Source: Malaciobacter mytili LMG 24559 (GTDB lineage: Bacteria > Campylobacterota > Campylobacteria > Campylobacterales > Arcobacteraceae). Taken from it: a stretch of 64,000 nucleotides of DNA. Positions 7,781 through 16,748 of the stretch are shown here, piece by piece. Under the pieces are notes generated by a model. That model had not been told where the DNA came from and made no database searches. It saw only the letters and a program-made list of their open reading frames with translations. The translations under genes and the position numbers were made by a program. Where the stretch lies: positions 106,446 to 170,445 of the forward strand of contig NZ_CP031220.1 in assembly GCF_003346775.1 (NCBI RefSeq), in the 5' to 3' direction. The first letter of the stretch is position 1, and each line of letters begins with the position of its first letter.

Positions 7781-10207
7781 TTATTCCTTATCTATTTTTA
7801 TAAAATCTTCGCTAATTTTGATATTGTATTTTTCTTCAATGTATAGTTTTATATTTTGAAAGTTTTTAATAGCCACAAAATCTTCTCCTTCAAAATAAAT
7901 TATAGTATCAGAACCAATTTTTATATTTTTGATATAAGTAAATCTATTTTTTAAATCATTTTCATCAATACCATTAAAATCAATAATTATTTTATTTAGT
8001 TCTTCATCATCATTTAATTCCTCATCATTTGTTTTAGTTTCAATATCTTTATTTTCTTCTATAACTTGAACATTACTTTTTGTTTTGTTATTAAAAAATG
8101 TAACTTGCCATTTATTATATTTTTCAGAGTATTCAATTGTTATTTCTTTATTAAAAAAGACCTCTTTTGAGTAGAAATTCTCAATTAATAACTTTCCTTT
8201 AGACAATATTATTTTTAAGTATTCTTTAAATATTTCAATTTCAATGTCTTTCCCAAATATTTCAAAAAATTTTAATACGCTATTCTTCCATAATATAAAA
8301 TCACATTTATTACATATAAAGCTTTTACTTTTCTCACAAATTTCTCCTGATTTACAATTTGGACAAATGCCAAACTTTTCAACTCTATTTTCATTTTCTT
8401 TTATGTATGTTGACAATATTACATTGTTGTCTAACACATGCTTTGGCAAATGCTGATTGTTTTCTTTGGCGATTTTTTTAGCTTCTTCTTTCTTCCAATT
8501 ATCTTCTTTAAATTCTTTAACTTCAGAATAGCCTAACTTTTCTCTTAAAATAGATAATTGTTTCATATACATATCTATAAGTACTTGTTTCTCTAATTTG
8601 CCTTCATTTATTTTTACTAATGCTAAAAATGTTTCAATAAAGAATGTCTCATTTACTAATTCTGGTGCATATTCTTCTAAAGTATAATAAATTCTATTGA
8701 ATTTTTCTGTTGGCTCAATCATACTTTTAGCACGTAGAACTATCAATTTTTGTTCTAGTAAATCATCAATTAATAAAGAAATCTCTTCTTCTTCTGCTAA
8801 AATATCCTTGTTAGTTTTTTCAAAGAAACGTCCAGTTGAATATCTCATTGGCGTTCTTTCAGGTACAGGATAAATAACTGTATCAATTTTAAAATCATTT
8901 AATCTCATACTAGGATATAAATTTAAAGGAATTTCAACAATTGTATCACTTATATTTAGATTGGTTACTAACTCTTTACCTCTAACCAACCATCCTTCAA
9001 ATATAATTTTATTTGATTCAGTTTTCATTTTTTCAGTACCTATATTAACTACTATTTCACTTGCATCCATTTGGGCATTTGACATTTCTGAACAAATTGT
9101 AATCCAAAAGATAAAATAATATATTCTATATTGTTCTTCCGATAAGAAAGATTTAATTTTATCAGGAAAAAATTCTTCCTCATATTTTGTTGGGACTATT
9201 GCTTCTTTTAGTTGATATTCACTATTTTCCTTTACTTCCCTGGTTCCATTAAAATAAAAATCTTTTCCAAAATATTTATTAATAAGATTATAAATTTGGA
9301 ATTTTTTTCCCTTATCAATTCTAGTACTATTTGTATTGATTGATGTTATTAAAGATATTTTTTCTCCTGCAATTTCTATGCCTTCAAATAACTCTTTTGC
9401 TATTTTTAAGGTTTCTTTAGGTGAAAAACCGAATAAATATGAGCACTCTTTTTGAAGTCTTGTTTTTGTTAGAGGTAAAGGTGCAGGGATGTCTTTTATT
9501 TTTCTATCTAAATTAGTAATTGTATGTTCATTTTTACTATCACTAATTATGTTAAAATACATCATCAACTCTTCTTGCATATCTTTCTTAAATTTTTTGT
9601 TATTCTTCACTCTAAATTGTATATTTTCATATATGTAGTCAACCCCAATTTTGTCATAAGTATCTGGTATAAAAGAATTGATTTTATCTTGATTTTTTAT
9701 TATGATTGTTGCAGCATAAAGTATTAATCTGCTTATATCTAATTTTTCTGCTTCTTCATCAGTCAATATCTGTTCTTTTTTAAAGAACCATTTTAGTATT
9801 TTACTAACATTTGATTTTATAATTTTATCTATTTTAAATCTTGCAATGATGTAATTAATTTCATTGTGTTCAATTTCAATTGCAGCATTAAATGCATATT
9901 GTATATTATTAATTTCCAAATTATCTAATGTAACTTTATTAAAAAATTCTATTTCAAAATCTTCAAAAGATTTAATATAAAATTCTTGAAAATTAATATA
10001 ATTATCTGTGTAAACAATATACAAATTATCTGCTTCTTTAATTGCATTTGAAAGAGCATTATAATCATCTTCATTTATTAGTATTTCAATTTTATTTTTT
10101 TTAAGAGCGTATATCTCAGTGAGATTAATTATTTTAAATTCACTAGGAATTATTTTAGAGAACTTTTCAAATATTTCTTTAGATTCTACTAATATAAAAT
10201 TATCCAT
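7781..10207 (-). CDS. Type IA topoisomerase-like protein lacking catalytic residues
   Basis: 808 residues. The order of landmarks follows topoisomerase I/III. There is a Toprim-like start (ILVESKEI, Glu8), then IPAPLPLTKTRLQKECSYLF at about 240 matching the usual P-L-x-T..LQ..A region, then KISLITSINTNSTR at 283-296 where active enzymes read LITYxRTDS. A zinc-ribbon with four Cys (CPNC...CNKC) lies near 620-645. The active-site Tyr is Ser289 here, and the Toprim DxDxE is reduced to TDNYIN (67-72). It is therefore probably a non-catalytic DNA-binding derivative. AGGA precedes the start. Confidence 0.75.
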   Translation of the reverse strand: MDNFILVESKEIFEKFSKIIPSEFKIINLTEIYALKKNKIEILINEDDYNALSNAIKEADNLYIVYTDNYINFQEFYIKSFEDFEIEFFNKVTLDNLEINNIQYAFNAAIEIEHNEINYIIARFKIDKIIKSNVSKILKWFFKKEQILTDEEAEKLDISRLILYAATIIIKNQDKINSFIPDTYDKIGVDYIYENIQFRVKNNKKFKKDMQEELMMYFNIISDSKNEHTITNLDRKIKDIPAPLPLTKTRLQKECSYLFGFSPKETLKIAKELFEGIEIAGEKISLITSINTNSTRIDKGKKFQIYNLINKYFGKDFYFNGTREVKENSEYQLKEAIVPTKYEEEFFPDKIKSFLSEEQYRIYYFIFWITICSEMSNAQMDASEIVVNIGTEKMKTESNKIIFEGWLVRGKELVTNLNISDTIVEIPLNLYPSMRLNDFKIDTVIYPVPERTPMRYSTGRFFEKTNKDILAEEEEISLLIDDLLEQKLIVLRAKSMIEPTEKFNRIYYTLEEYAPELVNETFFIETFLALVKINEGKLEKQVLIDMYMKQLSILREKLGYSEVKEFKEDNWKKEEAKKIAKENNQHLPKHVLDNNVILSTYIKENENRVEKFGICPNCKSGEICEKSKSFICNKCDFILWKNSVLKFFEIFGKDIEIEIFKEYLKIILSKGKLLIENFYSKEVFFNKEITIEYSEKYNKWQVTFFNNKTKSNVQVIEENKDIETKTNDEELNDDEELNKIIIDFNGIDENDLKNRFTYIKNIKIGSDTIIYFEGEDFVAIKNFQNIKLYIEEKYNIKISEDFIKIDKE

Positions 10208-10210
10208 CCA

Positions 10211-12091
10211 TTATCCTTTTATATCTAATATGTCTTTTAATGTTATTTTTTTTAGCTGCTCTTTTTTTTCTATAAAATAATTCTTTTTGGGATCAAAAAA
10301 TTCATCATTTAAAACATTTAAACGATTTAATTCTTTTCCTACTTTATTTTCATAATTAAATATAAGAAAATTAGATTCATACATTTTTGGTTCTTCATTC
10401 TCTGATAGAAAAAATTCAAATTTTTTACTTGCAAAGAATGTTCTCTTTTCTTCATTTAAATATAATGGTTTAACTCCAAAAGAAATACCACATTTAGTAT
10501 TAATCATTTTAATAATTGTTCTGAAAAAATCATCATTGTATCTTAAAACTGATGGTCCAAAAGGTTTAATTTCTTTTAAAAAAGTATCTCTTGTTTCTAT
10601 TGAAACATTCATATAAATTTTAAATAAGAATATCTCAGTTGATATGTACATTTTTGAATTTTTTTTATCGTTAATGAAATGAGATTTATATCTTCTATCT
10701 GAAATGGTAAATAGGTATTTAAAAAAGTCCATTAGACTATTGTATGAAAATAAATTTTCTATATCTTTTTGATTTGCATAAACTAAATTTTTTGAATTAT
10801 GTATTTTATTTTCTTTTTCAAAAATTGTTTGATTTTTTATATCTGTTAGTATGCTTGAAAGAGAAGAACAATCATTTTTGTTTTCTTCTTTTTTCTCAAC
10901 AAATTTATTTTTATAGTTACTTTTTTTAGTAGTTAAAAAATTATAACTTTCTAATAAATTATCTAAGTCACTTATAGTATCATTTAAACTATCTTTATTG
11001 ATTTTTTTCTCTTGTTTTTTTACATTAATTTTATCATTAAATTTTTGTTCATCTTTTCTTATAAAACTATTCAAAAAATCTTTATTGTTTAGTTCCTCTA
11101 AAGCATTTTTTTTTCTATCAAAATTTATATTGATTTCTTCGTTAATTAGTTCTTGGTTAACTTCAATTTTGTTATCACTTTCATTAACTTCTTTTTCTTT
11201 AATTTCAAGATTAACTTTTTCAATATTTTCCACTTCTATATTTTCATTTTTTTTATTAGTATTATTTATTTCTATTGTTTCATTAATTGAAATATTGGTG
11301 AAATCTGATTTTTTATTTTTCTCCTCTTTTAGTTTTATAAATTCATCAATATTTACTTCTGTTGTATCCTCTTTTTTATTCTTAACTAAATCTGTCAAGA
11401 TTTTATTTTCTTGCTCTAATTTTTTTACTCTATCACTTATTTCATCTTGTGGAGCTTTACCTTTTAATTTTTCATTTTTAGTGTTCTTATTTTCTTTTTC
11501 TTCATCTTTTATTGGCTCATTAATTATTAACTCATTTCTATCCATATTTTGGATATATTTTTTTCCATCAGGTTTGATAATTGTAATGTCATTATTTATT
11601 AAACTTTTTTTAACAATTGTTCCATCAGGATATTTTTTAATATCAAAAATTTTATTAGTTTTATTTGTTGATTTTTCTAATGCATATTTATCTTTTTCTT
11701 TTTGCTCATTTCTTAATAAATCTGATGCAGTTTTCTGAAATTCTAAGAACTTTTCATCATTTATTATTTTCACATTTCCTTCTTTATCAATGATTGAAAT
11801 TTTGTTAATCATTCTGTAAATATAATCAAATGCAACAATTGGAATTATTACTTCTTCTTTGTTGTGAATTTTTCTTATTATTTCTTTTATTTTATTTTCA
11901 TCACTTAATAGCTCTTTTGCATCATCATCAAACTTCTTAATTTTTTGTTCTTGTTCTTTTAAATGCTTATTGTAATTTTTAATACTTTTTCTAATTCTGT
12001 AAGCTCTTGTGTTTGTATATCTTTCATACAAAAAGTATGCAACAATAACAACAATTAGAAAAATTATTATAAAAAATAGATATCCCATCAT
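10211..12091 (-). CDS. Membrane-anchored coiled-coil protein, function unknown
   Basis: 626 residues. An N-terminal membrane helix (about 3-22) is followed by a long, very Lys/Glu/Asn-rich low-complexity and coiled-coil region (about 30-440) and a compact C-terminal domain (about 445-626) with aromatic residues. AAAGGG precedes the ATG. It is the first gene of the three-gene operon with the topoisomerase-like protein and the ATPase, so it may tether them to the membrane. No family recognised; partnership is inferred from the operon. Confidence 0.6.
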   Translation of the reverse strand: MMGYLFFIIIFLIVVIVAYFLYERYTNTRAYRIRKSIKNYNKHLKEQEQKIKKFDDDAKELLSDENKIKEIIRKIHNKEEVIIPIVAFDYIYRMINKISIIDKEGNVKIINDEKFLEFQKTASDLLRNEQKEKDKYALEKSTNKTNKIFDIKKYPDGTIVKKSLINNDITIIKPDGKKYIQNMDRNELIINEPIKDEEKENKNTKNEKLKGKAPQDEISDRVKKLEQENKILTDLVKNKKEDTTEVNIDEFIKLKEEKNKKSDFTNISINETIEINNTNKKNENIEVENIEKVNLEIKEKEVNESDNKIEVNQELINEEININFDRKKNALEELNNKDFLNSFIRKDEQKFNDKINVKKQEKKINKDSLNDTISDLDNLLESYNFLTTKKSNYKNKFVEKKEENKNDCSSLSSILTDIKNQTIFEKENKIHNSKNLVYANQKDIENLFSYNSLMDFFKYLFTISDRRYKSHFINDKKNSKMYISTEIFLFKIYMNVSIETRDTFLKEIKPFGPSVLRYNDDFFRTIIKMINTKCGISFGVKPLYLNEEKRTFFASKKFEFFLSENEEPKMYESNFLIFNYENKVGKELNRLNVLNDEFFDPKKNYFIEKKEQLKKITLKDILDIKG

Positions 12092-12447
12092 AACCCTTTA
12101 TAGTGTTTAAAATCATTTTAAGGCACTTAAAACGAACGAAAAACATTTTTTCGATACATCATTCGTTTTAAGTAAAAAAGTGCCAAATTTTCAAAATATA
12201 AGCTATTTTTTTAAATTCACTCATTTTTGAAAAGTTAGTTTTTCCCAAATTTCTGTATTTTTAAAAAAAAGCCCACGTAATACAATGTTATTGAATAAAA
12301 TAGTCTAAAGTTATTTTTCTCATAAATTTATATTACAATAAATCTATATCTTAGATTGATAATATTTAATAATAATTATATTTTTAATAAAAAATTAATA
12401 AAAATAATATATATAAATAGTTTATATATAATATAAATAAAATAAGG
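12092..12447. other. Intergenic region with compound inverted repeat
   Basis: About 355 non-coding bases between two leftward operons. The left part carries the compound palindrome listed separately. The right part is an A/T-only stretch with no clear consensus promoter. It must contain the promoter for the 626-residue protein gene. Confidence 0.5.
12122..12184. promoter_or_regulatory. Compound inverted repeat, candidate oriT, operator or terminator
   Basis: ACTTAAAACGAA (12125-12136) is repeated inverted as TTCGTTTTAAGT (12162-12173). Outer arms GGCACTT (12122-12128) and AAGTGCC (12178-12184) share the ACTT step, and an inner CGAAAAA/TTTTTCG pair lies in the loop. It sits between the ten-gene operon and the DNA-processing-like operon. 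Multi-armed inverted repeats are common at oriT and operators; a terminator is also possible, though no T tract follows directly. Confidence 0.45.
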
Positions 12448-13053
12448 CTAAAATTGTACTTTATATTCCCTAATATCAGTTTCACTAATTCTTAACTTTT
12501 TTCTTTCTCTAATTATGTATTTTGGACTTAACGCAATAACACTTGTTTTAATTCCAGATAAAGGTTCCAAATACTTTTCATAAATTTCAGTACCTACATA
12601 TTGTATTAATGAAGAGACAAATAAACCTGTTGAATTGTGTAAAAAATAGTTTCCATCTTCTTCATTTCTATATAAAACTTTTACATAAAGAAAAGTATTT
12701 TTTGGTAATACAACTAGACCATATCTATGTAAAACAGAAAGCATAAAAGTTTTATTTTTTTGTATCTCTTCTTTGCTTTGTTGAAATAATAAATACTTTA
12801 AATTTGCTAATTGGTTTTTAGATAAATTCTTTTGCTCAAAATACTTATATAAAGAGATAAATATTAAATCAAAATCAGTATTTAACATAGTTGAATCTTT
12901 ACTTTTTACCAATGGTATAAAACCACCTTTTTTCTGTTCTAATGATTGTTGAATAAACTCCATTAAAAAAGCAGTAATATCTTTTTCATTTCTTAATAAA
13001 ATTGAAGCATCTATAATGCTATTAAATTCTAAGTTTTCAATAACTTTTTCCAT
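12448..13053 (-). CDS. Hypothetical protein, last gene of a ten-gene operon
   Basis: 201 residues, soluble, mixed helix and strand, no signal peptide. Its start overlaps the stop of the preceding gene by one base (TAATG). No family recognised. It closes the operon that begins at 16406. Confidence 0.55.
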   Translation of the reverse strand: MEKVIENLEFNSIIDASILLRNEKDITAFLMEFIQQSLEQKKGGFIPLVKSKDSTMLNTDFDLIFISLYKYFEQKNLSKNQLANLKYLLFQQSKEEIQKNKTFMLSVLHRYGLVVLPKNTFLYVKVLYRNEEDGNYFLHNSTGLFVSSLIQYVGTEIYEKYLEPLSGIKTSVIALSPKYIIRERKKLRISETDIREYKVQF

Positions 13054-13442
13054 TAAAATTCCTTACTAATTTTATGTTTTTTAAGCTCAAATCCCAACTC
13101 ATTAAATACCTTGTTTTTTGTATAAAAATCGTTAGAAATTTCAGCATGATATAAAGCCTCTATAGATTGCATTAATAAGTAATTATCATCTAATAACTCC
13201 TTATTTCGTTCCTCTAAACTTTTGGCAACTGCATAAACTTTTGGCATATGTTCTTTAACTTTAGTAAATTTGTCAGCATTAAATTTTGTTTGCTCAACTG
13301 CGTGAGTGATTTCTTCTAGTTCTTCTTTAGAAAAACAAATTTTTTCGTGTAAAAACTTTTGGATATTTTTTAAAAAGATACATAATGAATATCTAATATT
13401 TTTACACTTACTAGCTGACTTTTTACTAACTATTTTTTTCAT
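13053..13442 (-). CDS. Hypothetical basic helical protein
   Basis: 129 residues with a strongly basic, Cys-containing N-terminus (MKKIVSKKSASKCKN), then a helical region with coiled-coil character (about 40-110). Coupled to both neighbours: two bases after the upstream gene, one-base overlap downstream. The basic N-terminus could contact nucleic acid; this is inference. Confidence 0.5.
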   Translation of the reverse strand: MKKIVSKKSASKCKNIRYSLCIFLKNIQKFLHEKICFSKEELEEITHAVEQTKFNADKFTKVKEHMPKVYAVAKSLEERNKELLDDNYLLMQSIEALYHAEISNDFYTKNKVFNELGFELKKHKISKEF

Positions 13443-13444
13443 AA

Positions 13445-13708
13445 TTAATCTGCTTGATGTTGATTATCTTTTATGTATTTATCTGCTATTGAAACTATGT
13501 CAATATTCTTTAAAGCTTCCTCAATAATAAAAGATAAATGTTCTTTATTTTTAATAACTTTTAACGCATTAACAACTTCACTAGAAAGAGTTAATTCTTC
13601 AATAGAAAAATTAATCTTTTCTTGCCCTTTCAACTTATTTAAAATCACATCAGAAATATTACTTTTAGATAATGTTTTACCTCTATTATTTCTTTTTGTT
13701 TCAGCCAT
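13445..13708 (-). CDS. Hypothetical small protein
   Basis: 87 residues, basic N-terminus (AETKRNNRGKTLSK) followed by a helical body. Size and charge resemble small DNA-binding accessory proteins of plasmids, but no ribbon-helix-helix or HTH could be defined with confidence. Separated by two bases from the next gene. Confidence 0.5.
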   Translation of the reverse strand: MAETKRNNRGKTLSKSNISDVILNKLKGQEKINFSIEELTLSSEVVNALKVIKNKEHLSFIIEEALKNIDIVSIADKYIKDNQHQAD

Positions 13709-13719
13709 AATTTCCCCTT

Positions 13720-14508
13720 TTAAAATTTAATATTTAATTTTGATTTTCCGAGTAATTTTTTTAGTCTTTTACTCAATTCAGAAATAAAAAAATTACTTCC
13801 TTTATTTCTAAACTCAATAAAGTAAATAACTTCTTTTGTATCACTTATAAATCTAGATTTTATTTTTTTAATAGAGTAGTTAGTTTCCAATATTTTATTT
13901 AAATCATTAAAAGCATAAAAAAACATTTTTTTACTATTTTTCTGTGATACTCTTTTGCAATAAACAGTTTTGTTTTTTGAGTTAAAAGAGAATACATCAA
14001 CTGTGAAAATTCCTTTAGGGAAAATACCCTTAGATAAATTTTCTAAGTCATTAAAATATAAATCATTTTGCTTAATAAAAAAAGTACATTCTTTTGCAAG
14101 TAAATCAAAATAAGAACTCTTTTTTAGTGATAGTTTTTCATAGTCTATTTCTAATATAAAATCATTTCCATCAAATGTTAATTTATTAGCAACTAAATCT
14201 GAATTTTTAAGAATCTCAATAAATTTTTCATCATCATTTTTTAAAACAAATTGATTTATATGTTTGTTAAGTTCTGAAAGAATATCGTTAAATTTTTTTC
14301 TAGAAACAACAAAATCTTTTAAGTAAAAAGTATCGTCTTCATTTAAAAAAGTAATAGTAATAATCCCATCTTCATTAATTAAAGCTGCATAGCAACCATT
14401 ATATGCTTTTGCAATTGCATTAGTTAAGATGTACTCAATTGTACTATTGTCTAAACCAGTCTTAATAACTAATTCCTTGATTAATAAATCAATTTTATTT
14501 TTTACCAT
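13720..14508 (-). CDS. Hypothetical protein, faintly NusA-like
   Basis: 262 residues from the ATG at 14508, which has AAAGG upstream; an in-frame start at 14544 lacks one and overlaps the previous gene. The N-terminus (IDLLIKELVIKTGLDNSTIEYILTNA, split here as LIKELVIKTGL and IEYILTNAIAKAY) looks somewhat like the NusA N-terminal domain. A later segment CKRVSQKNSK could match the NusA S1-to-KH boundary. This resemblance is weak and was not tested; treat the function as unknown. Confidence 0.45.
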   Translation of the reverse strand: MVKNKIDLLIKELVIKTGLDNSTIEYILTNAIAKAYNGCYAALINEDGIITITFLNEDDTFYLKDFVVSRKKFNDILSELNKHINQFVLKNDDEKFIEILKNSDLVANKLTFDGNDFILEIDYEKLSLKKSSYFDLLAKECTFFIKQNDLYFNDLENLSKGIFPKGIFTVDVFSFNSKNKTVYCKRVSQKNSKKMFFYAFNDLNKILETNYSIKKIKSRFISDTKEVIYFIEFRNKGSNFFISELSKRLKKLLGKSKLNIKF

Positions 14509-14518
14509 TACGATACCT

Positions 14519-14797
14519 TTAAAAAAAAATTCTATAAAGCTCAATTGCTATTATTAATTCAATAAAAACAATTACATAAAATTTAAGTAGAAAACTAACT
14601 TTTCTATTTTTATGTTTTAAAGCATATATTGCAAAAAAAGATCCAATAAGACCACCAATAAAAGACAAAGTAAGTAAATTAAATTCAGGCACTCTATATC
14701 TATCTAAAATTGCTCTTTCTTTGTCTGCATAAAATACAAAAAATGTAATAAGATTAATACATACTAAATAAGCAATTACTATATATAAAATATTCAT
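14519..14797 (-). CDS. DUF1294 family membrane protein
   Basis: 92 residues with membrane helices at about 3-22, 42-58 and 69-90 and the DUF1294 signature: YADKERAILDRYRVPE, then LSFIGGLIGSFFAIYALKHK. The family is widespread, small, membrane-bound and of unknown function, found on chromosomes and plasmids. Start overlaps the upstream stop by one base. Confidence 0.8.
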   Translation of the reverse strand: MNILYIVIAYLVCINLITFFVFYADKERAILDRYRVPEFNLLTLSFIGGLIGSFFAIYALKHKNRKVSFLLKFYVIVFIELIIAIELYRIFF

Positions 14798-15195
14798 TAT
14801 AAACCTTTCTTTTCATATTCATTTTTTAACCATTCATTTACCTCTAGAACTGCTTTTTGGTAAGGAATATTTTTGTTAACACTTTCTACTAATTTCCAAT
14901 ATGCTTTTGCTTTCATATGGCTGTAATCATTGTAGAGATAATCATTAACACAAATAAATTTTTCACCCTCTTCAATATTTTTAAAAATCTTTAATATACT
15001 CTCTTTTTTTTCTAATGATATTCCAGTATCAATAGGTATTTTTTTTAGTTTTTCATATGTAGTATTTGAGTATTCTTGCACTATACAAAAAGTGTTTTTG
15101 TCTTCATCTAAATCTAAAACATTTGAAGCAAAAATTTCTTTTGCAACAATTCCTAATCCAAATGCTTCTTTTTTTGTGAATACTTCCATTCTCAT
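14797..15195 (-). CDS. Hypothetical protein
   Basis: 132 residues from the ATG at 15195, preferred to 15225 because a perfect GGAGG lies eight bases upstream, one of the strongest SD sites in the window. Soluble, mixed charge, no family recognised. Coupled to the DUF1294 gene. Confidence 0.55.
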   Translation of the reverse strand: MRMEVFTKKEAFGLGIVAKEIFASNVLDLDEDKNTFCIVQEYSNTTYEKLKKIPIDTGISLEKKESILKIFKNIEEGEKFICVNDYLYNDYSHMKAKAYWKLVESVNKNIPYQKAVLEVNEWLKNEYEKKGL

Positions 15196-15260
15196 TAAAG
15201 TAACCTCCAAATTAAAATATCTCACATAAATCTAATTAAATATAACTAGATTTAATGAAA

Positions 15261-15533
15261 TCATTTAATAATTAATGGTGATGAGGTAAAGATTTGATTT
15301 TTTATATTAAGGGCATTATTGATATCCCAATTAAATAAACTTTTGTCTTTTATTTGATTTAATGTATGTATAATTAACTTAGTTTGCTCATTGTTAAATT
15401 TGATATGAGGATGATTTAAAATTATATCTTCAAGTACATTTATATCCTGGTAAGAATATTTTTTTCTTTTAGAAAAATTAGATAATATAACCTCATCATC
15501 TATAATTGAAATATCTTTATGCCCTTTATTCAT
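15261..15533 (-). CDS. Hypothetical small protein
   Basis: 90 residues, soluble, no motif recognised. The ATG overlaps the stop of the upstream secreted-protein gene by four bases (ATGA-type overlap), which supports it as a real, coupled gene. Confidence 0.5.
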   Translation of the reverse strand: MNKGHKDISIIDDEVILSNFSKRKKYSYQDINVLEDIILNHPHIKFNNEQTKLIIHTLNQIKDKSLFNWDINNALNIKNQIFTSSPLIIK

Positions 15534-15967
15534 TTTACTAAATCCATATATGGTTTGTCAGTATAGTAAGAACCTACTCCACAATTAATAAACCTATAAT
15601 TGTTTAGTATCTGTAAGTATTTATTTTCTTCCATAGTAGGTTTTTCTTTATTTAAATATTTTAATGCAGTAAAAAAGGTAATAGAATTACTATTTGCTAT
15701 CTGTATTAATTCATCAAGTGTAATATTATTATAGAATTCATCATTACAAGTTTTTACAACAGTATAATCTCTTAATTGTTCTGCAAAAAAAGAGTTAGTA
15801 CTTTCAAGTTTGTAAAGAAAAGATTTAATATCTTCATTCTTCATTTTAGAATAATCATAAAGAGTGCTTTTGTAATTACTCTCTATGTTAATATCTTTAG
15901 GTGCATTTGATTGAGCTGCAAAAAGAAAAGTAGCAGCAATAATAGAACTAATAAAGATTTTTTTCAT
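15530..15967 (-). CDS. Hypothetical secreted protein
   Basis: 145 residues with a clear signal peptide (KKIFISSIIAATFLFAAQS) ending near residue 19. The mature part has two Cys that could form a disulfide in the periplasm. No family recognised. Its presence in the operon shows that at least part of this operon acts in the envelope. Confidence 0.6.
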   Translation of the reverse strand: MKKIFISSIIAATFLFAAQSNAPKDINIESNYKSTLYDYSKMKNEDIKSFLYKLESTNSFFAEQLRDYTVVKTCNDEFYNNITLDELIQIANSNSITFFTALKYLNKEKPTMEENKYLQILNNYRFINCGVGSYYTDKPYMDLVK

Positions 15968-15987
15968 ATTTACTCCTATTTACTTTA

Positions 15988-16188
15988 TTACTTAACTTCT
16001 TCAATTTCATTAATATTGAATAACGGTGGATTTTTTTTAAGATCAACATTTAACTTGTTGTGTAGTTCAACTGCTTCTGCTCTTGAAAGTTCATAACAAT
16101 TATTGTTAATAGCTACTTCATAAACCTCTTTGTTTGGTTTGTATTGTACATTGATTTTAGCTTTTGCTTTTATTTGATTATTTGCCAT
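15988..16188 (-). CDS. Hypothetical small protein
   Basis: 66 residues, predicted mixed strand-helix, no signal peptide or recognised motif. Spaced 11 bases after the first gene of the operon. Confidence 0.5.
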   Translation of the reverse strand: MANNQIKAKAKINVQYKPNKEVYEVAINNNCYELSRAEAVELHNKLNVDLKKNPPLFNINEIEEVK

Positions 16189-16199
16189 ATATTGTCCTT

Positions 16200-16406
16200 C
16201 TAGTTAATGTAAGTAAGTAATGTTTTTTTTAAGCCAATTGCTATAAAGTTTTGTTCAATACACTTTATAACTTCCGAAACACCAAAAATAGAAATTAAAA
16301 TATTTAAAACTCTTTTTCTTTCTAATCTTTCAAGAGTCGAAATAAGTTTTTCAATATTAGAAAAATCTTTTTTTTCAAAATATCTAATTGCACATTCTGT
16401 CAACAA
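16200..16406 (-). CDS. Hypothetical small protein, first gene of a ten-gene operon
   Basis: 68 residues, helical, starting at TTG with AAAGGAG upstream (TTG at 16403 is an alternative). Leucine- and lysine-rich, no motif recognised. It heads the leftward operon 16406-12448 and is divergent from parA. Confidence 0.5.
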   Translation of the reverse strand: MLTECAIRYFEKKDFSNIEKLISTLERLERKRVLNILISIFGVSEVIKCIEQNFIAIGLKKTLLTYIN

Positions 16407-16665
16407 CAGTACTCCTTTAATATTTAATGTGATTATTATATATATATTAATATTAAATATATATTAATATGTTTATATAATATATATAGTTTGTAAATAT
16501 AAATATTTTTGTTTATTTTCTATTTTTAAATCCCTTATTTTAGGTATATATTATTAAATGTAATATTTATTATATAAATCCTATTTTATAATTTATTAAA
16601 ACAACTAAGAAACAATTTAAAAAGCCTTAAAATAGTACATTTTGAAAAATTGTTCTACATTACTA

Positions 16666-16727
16666 TTGACAATCGTAATATTATTACGATATAGTACCGT
16701 AATGTGATTACGATTGCTAATCGTAAT
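16666..16727 (+). promoter_or_regulatory. parAB promoter with overlapping operator palindromes
   Basis: TTGACA (16666-16671) and TATAGT (16690-16695) with an 18-base spacer form a good sigma-70 promoter. The spacer is largely filled by the palindrome ATCGTAATATTATTACGAT (16672-16690). Two more overlapping palindromes built from the same half-site follow at 16698-16712 and 16707-16727. In all, five ATTACGAT or ATCGTAAT-like half-sites lie within 56 bases. This is what autorepression by a ParA with an N-terminal helix-turn-helix would use. Confidence 0.75.
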
Positions 16728-16748
16728 AGAAAATATAAAGGATATTTA

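Noticed and set aside
10998..11738. 246-codon plus-strand frame, Ser/Phe/Leu-rich
   Set aside because: Antisense shadow of the low-complexity Lys/Glu coiled-coil region of the 626-residue protein.
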